Below, piece after piece: positions 21,602 to 22,441 of a stretch of 22,441 nucleotides of DNA. Under the pieces are notes generated by a model that was not told the DNA's origin, made no database searches, and was given only the letters and a program-made list of their open reading frames with translations. This stretch comes from JAVZLH01 sp049700435. GTDB taxonomy: Archaea; Thermoproteota; Bathyarchaeia; Bathyarchaeales; Bathycorpusculaceae. Every line of letters starts with the position of its first letter. Positions within the stretch are counted from its first letter, which is position 1. The position numbers and the translations under genes are program-made. The stretch covers positions 1 through 22,441 of the forward strand of contig JBNAVK010000024.1 of assembly GCA_049700435.1 (NCBI GenBank), written 5' to 3'.

Positions 21602-22441
21602 CAAACCTTTTTGCCTTGCCAATCAAATTCATCAGAATAGGCATCAAATCCATTCCCCTTATCCTATGCAGGCCTCCCTTGGCGCAAGCACGTTCGCTGA
21701 ACTCTTCAACGTCGTCACTGCGTACATGCGGTCCGGCTATAGCTACTGGAACAGGGTCTCCTTCGTGGCTTTTTGTGAAAGAGGATGTTGTGTGGTCCGC
21801 TGTTACAGCTAAATAGGTGTTTTCCATGTCTATTTTGCCAAGTATGTAGTTGAGCATGCCGTCGATTTTCTCGATTAACTCGATTTTCTGCTTAAAAATT
21901 CCGTCATGGCTTGCGGCGTCCGTTGCCTTCACGTGTAAAAGCACGAGATCGTTGACTTCAAGCGCTTGAATAGTTGCCTTTGCCTTAGCCATGAAATCTG
22001 TTTGCGGAGTCCCCGTTGCACCCTTAACATCAACGAGCTTCATTCCAGCCGCCTTACATGTTCCTCTAATTAATGGCATAGCAGCCACACATGCCGCGTT
22101 TACGCCGTAAATTTCCGAGAGGGGCTTCATAGTAGGATGAGAGCCTGCTCCTCTAAACAACAGCACGTTCGCGGGCAACAGCCCATGTTTAACCCTTTCT
22201 TTGTTAATTGGGTGTTCTTTCAAAACTTCATGAAATTTTAGCATAAGCTCGTTGAGGATTTCAGCGGTGTGTTTGGCAGCCAAACTGTCGCTTAATGGTT
22301 TCACTTCCGAAACTTTTTTCCCAACTTTTAAAGGATCAGAGTTGCTAACATCCGCTGAAAGTTTTGAACCACGAATTAAAAGCACCGCCCGATGCTGAAC
22401 AGTATTCTTCAAAAAGAACCTAGCGCCCAAAGATTGCTTTA
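21594..22441 (-). CDS. apgM: Cofactor-independent phosphoglycerate mutase, archaeal type (5' end outside window)
   Basis: C-terminal two thirds of archaeal ApgM (2,3-bisphosphoglycerate-independent, alkaline-phosphatase superfamily), which interconverts 3- and 2-phosphoglycerate in glycolysis and gluconeogenesis. The frame is open to the right edge, so the true start and the N-terminal metal site lie outside; the TTG at 22430 is not the start. Seen: HRAVLLIRG and SNSDPL near the edge, LLFRGAGSHPTM, IRGTCKAAGM, the metal motif KATDAASHDG (usual form D-x-AGHDG), TADHTTSS (usual ADHST) and HEGDPVPVAIAGP. The last stretch RIRGMDLMPILMNLIGKAKRFGA is the family C-terminus. The visible part is about 280 residues; full family length is about 400-415. 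High confidence. Confidence 0.92.
   Translation of the reverse strand, partial: KQSLGARFFLKNTVQHRAVLLIRGSKLSADVSNSDPLKVGKKVSEVKPLSDSLAAKHTAEILNELMLKFHEVLKEHPINKERVKHGLLPANVLLFRGAGSHPTMKPLSEIYGVNAACVAAMPLIRGTCKAAGMKLVDVKGATGTPQTDFMAKAKATIQALEVNDLVLLHVKATDAASHDGIFKQKIELIEKIDGMLNYILGKIDMENTYLAVTADHTTSSFTKSHEGDPVPVAIAGPHVRSDDVEEFSERACAKGGLHRIRGMDLMPILMNLIGKAKRFGA

Overview
The window looks like a chromosomal segment of an uncultivated archaeon, most plausibly a Bathyarchaeia-like lineage; that placement is inference. The evidence is archaeal information-processing and metabolic genes (NurA/HerA, EndoQ with a C-terminal PCNA-binding motif, SDR-type threonine dehydrogenase, archaeal ApgM, a tungsten aldehyde oxidoreductase), TATA-box-like elements about 26 bp before inferred transcript starts, a mixture of leaderless genes and GGAGGTG-type ribosome binding sites, and frequent TTG starts. 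I see no rRNA or canonical tRNA gene, CRISPR array, insertion sequence or phage module, and no gene is obviously broken.

Layout. (1) 105-5996, plus strand: five genes packed end to end. They are a long NurA-type nuclease with an inserted winged helix, a HerA ATPase, an 83-residue winged-helix protein, a glycosyltransferase that has only the N-terminal half of a GT-B fold, and a complete GT4 glycosyltransferase. (2) 6000-9716, minus strand: tldD, tldE and a NapH-like membrane polyferredoxin. (3) 9855-11575, minus strand: a small NitrOD5-like protein and endonuclease Q. (4) 11576-11990: a 415-bp gap that holds a 36-residue zinc-ribbon gene with a palindromic TATA element. (5) 11997-14032: an orphan ADP-forming acyl-CoA synthetase alpha-type protein, convergent with a DedA/VTT membrane protein. 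(6) 14091-16555: an operator-like palindrome, a TATA box, a four-cluster ferredoxin and an aldehyde:ferredoxin oxidoreductase. (7) 16628-19696, minus strand: threonine 3-dehydrogenase, a structured intergenic element, 2-amino-3-ketobutyrate CoA ligase and a 5-formyl-THF cyclo-ligase-like protein. (8) 19779-22441: DUF1028, an ATP-NAD-kinase-like protein, and the 3' two thirds of a cofactor-independent phosphoglycerate mutase cut by the right edge.

How the genes work together. Tdh and Kbl convert threonine to glycine and acetyl-CoA; the folate-like gene behind them could link this to one-carbon metabolism. The acyl-CoA synthetase-like protein, the AOR/ferredoxin pair, the membrane polyferredoxin and ApgM fit a fermentative or acetogenic anaerobe that uses aldehydes, acyl-CoAs and sugars with ferredoxin as electron carrier. 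NurA, HerA and EndoQ are DNA-repair proteins. The least explained parts are the repair-plus-glycosyltransferase operon, the zinc-ribbon microgene and the hairpin between tdh and kbl.
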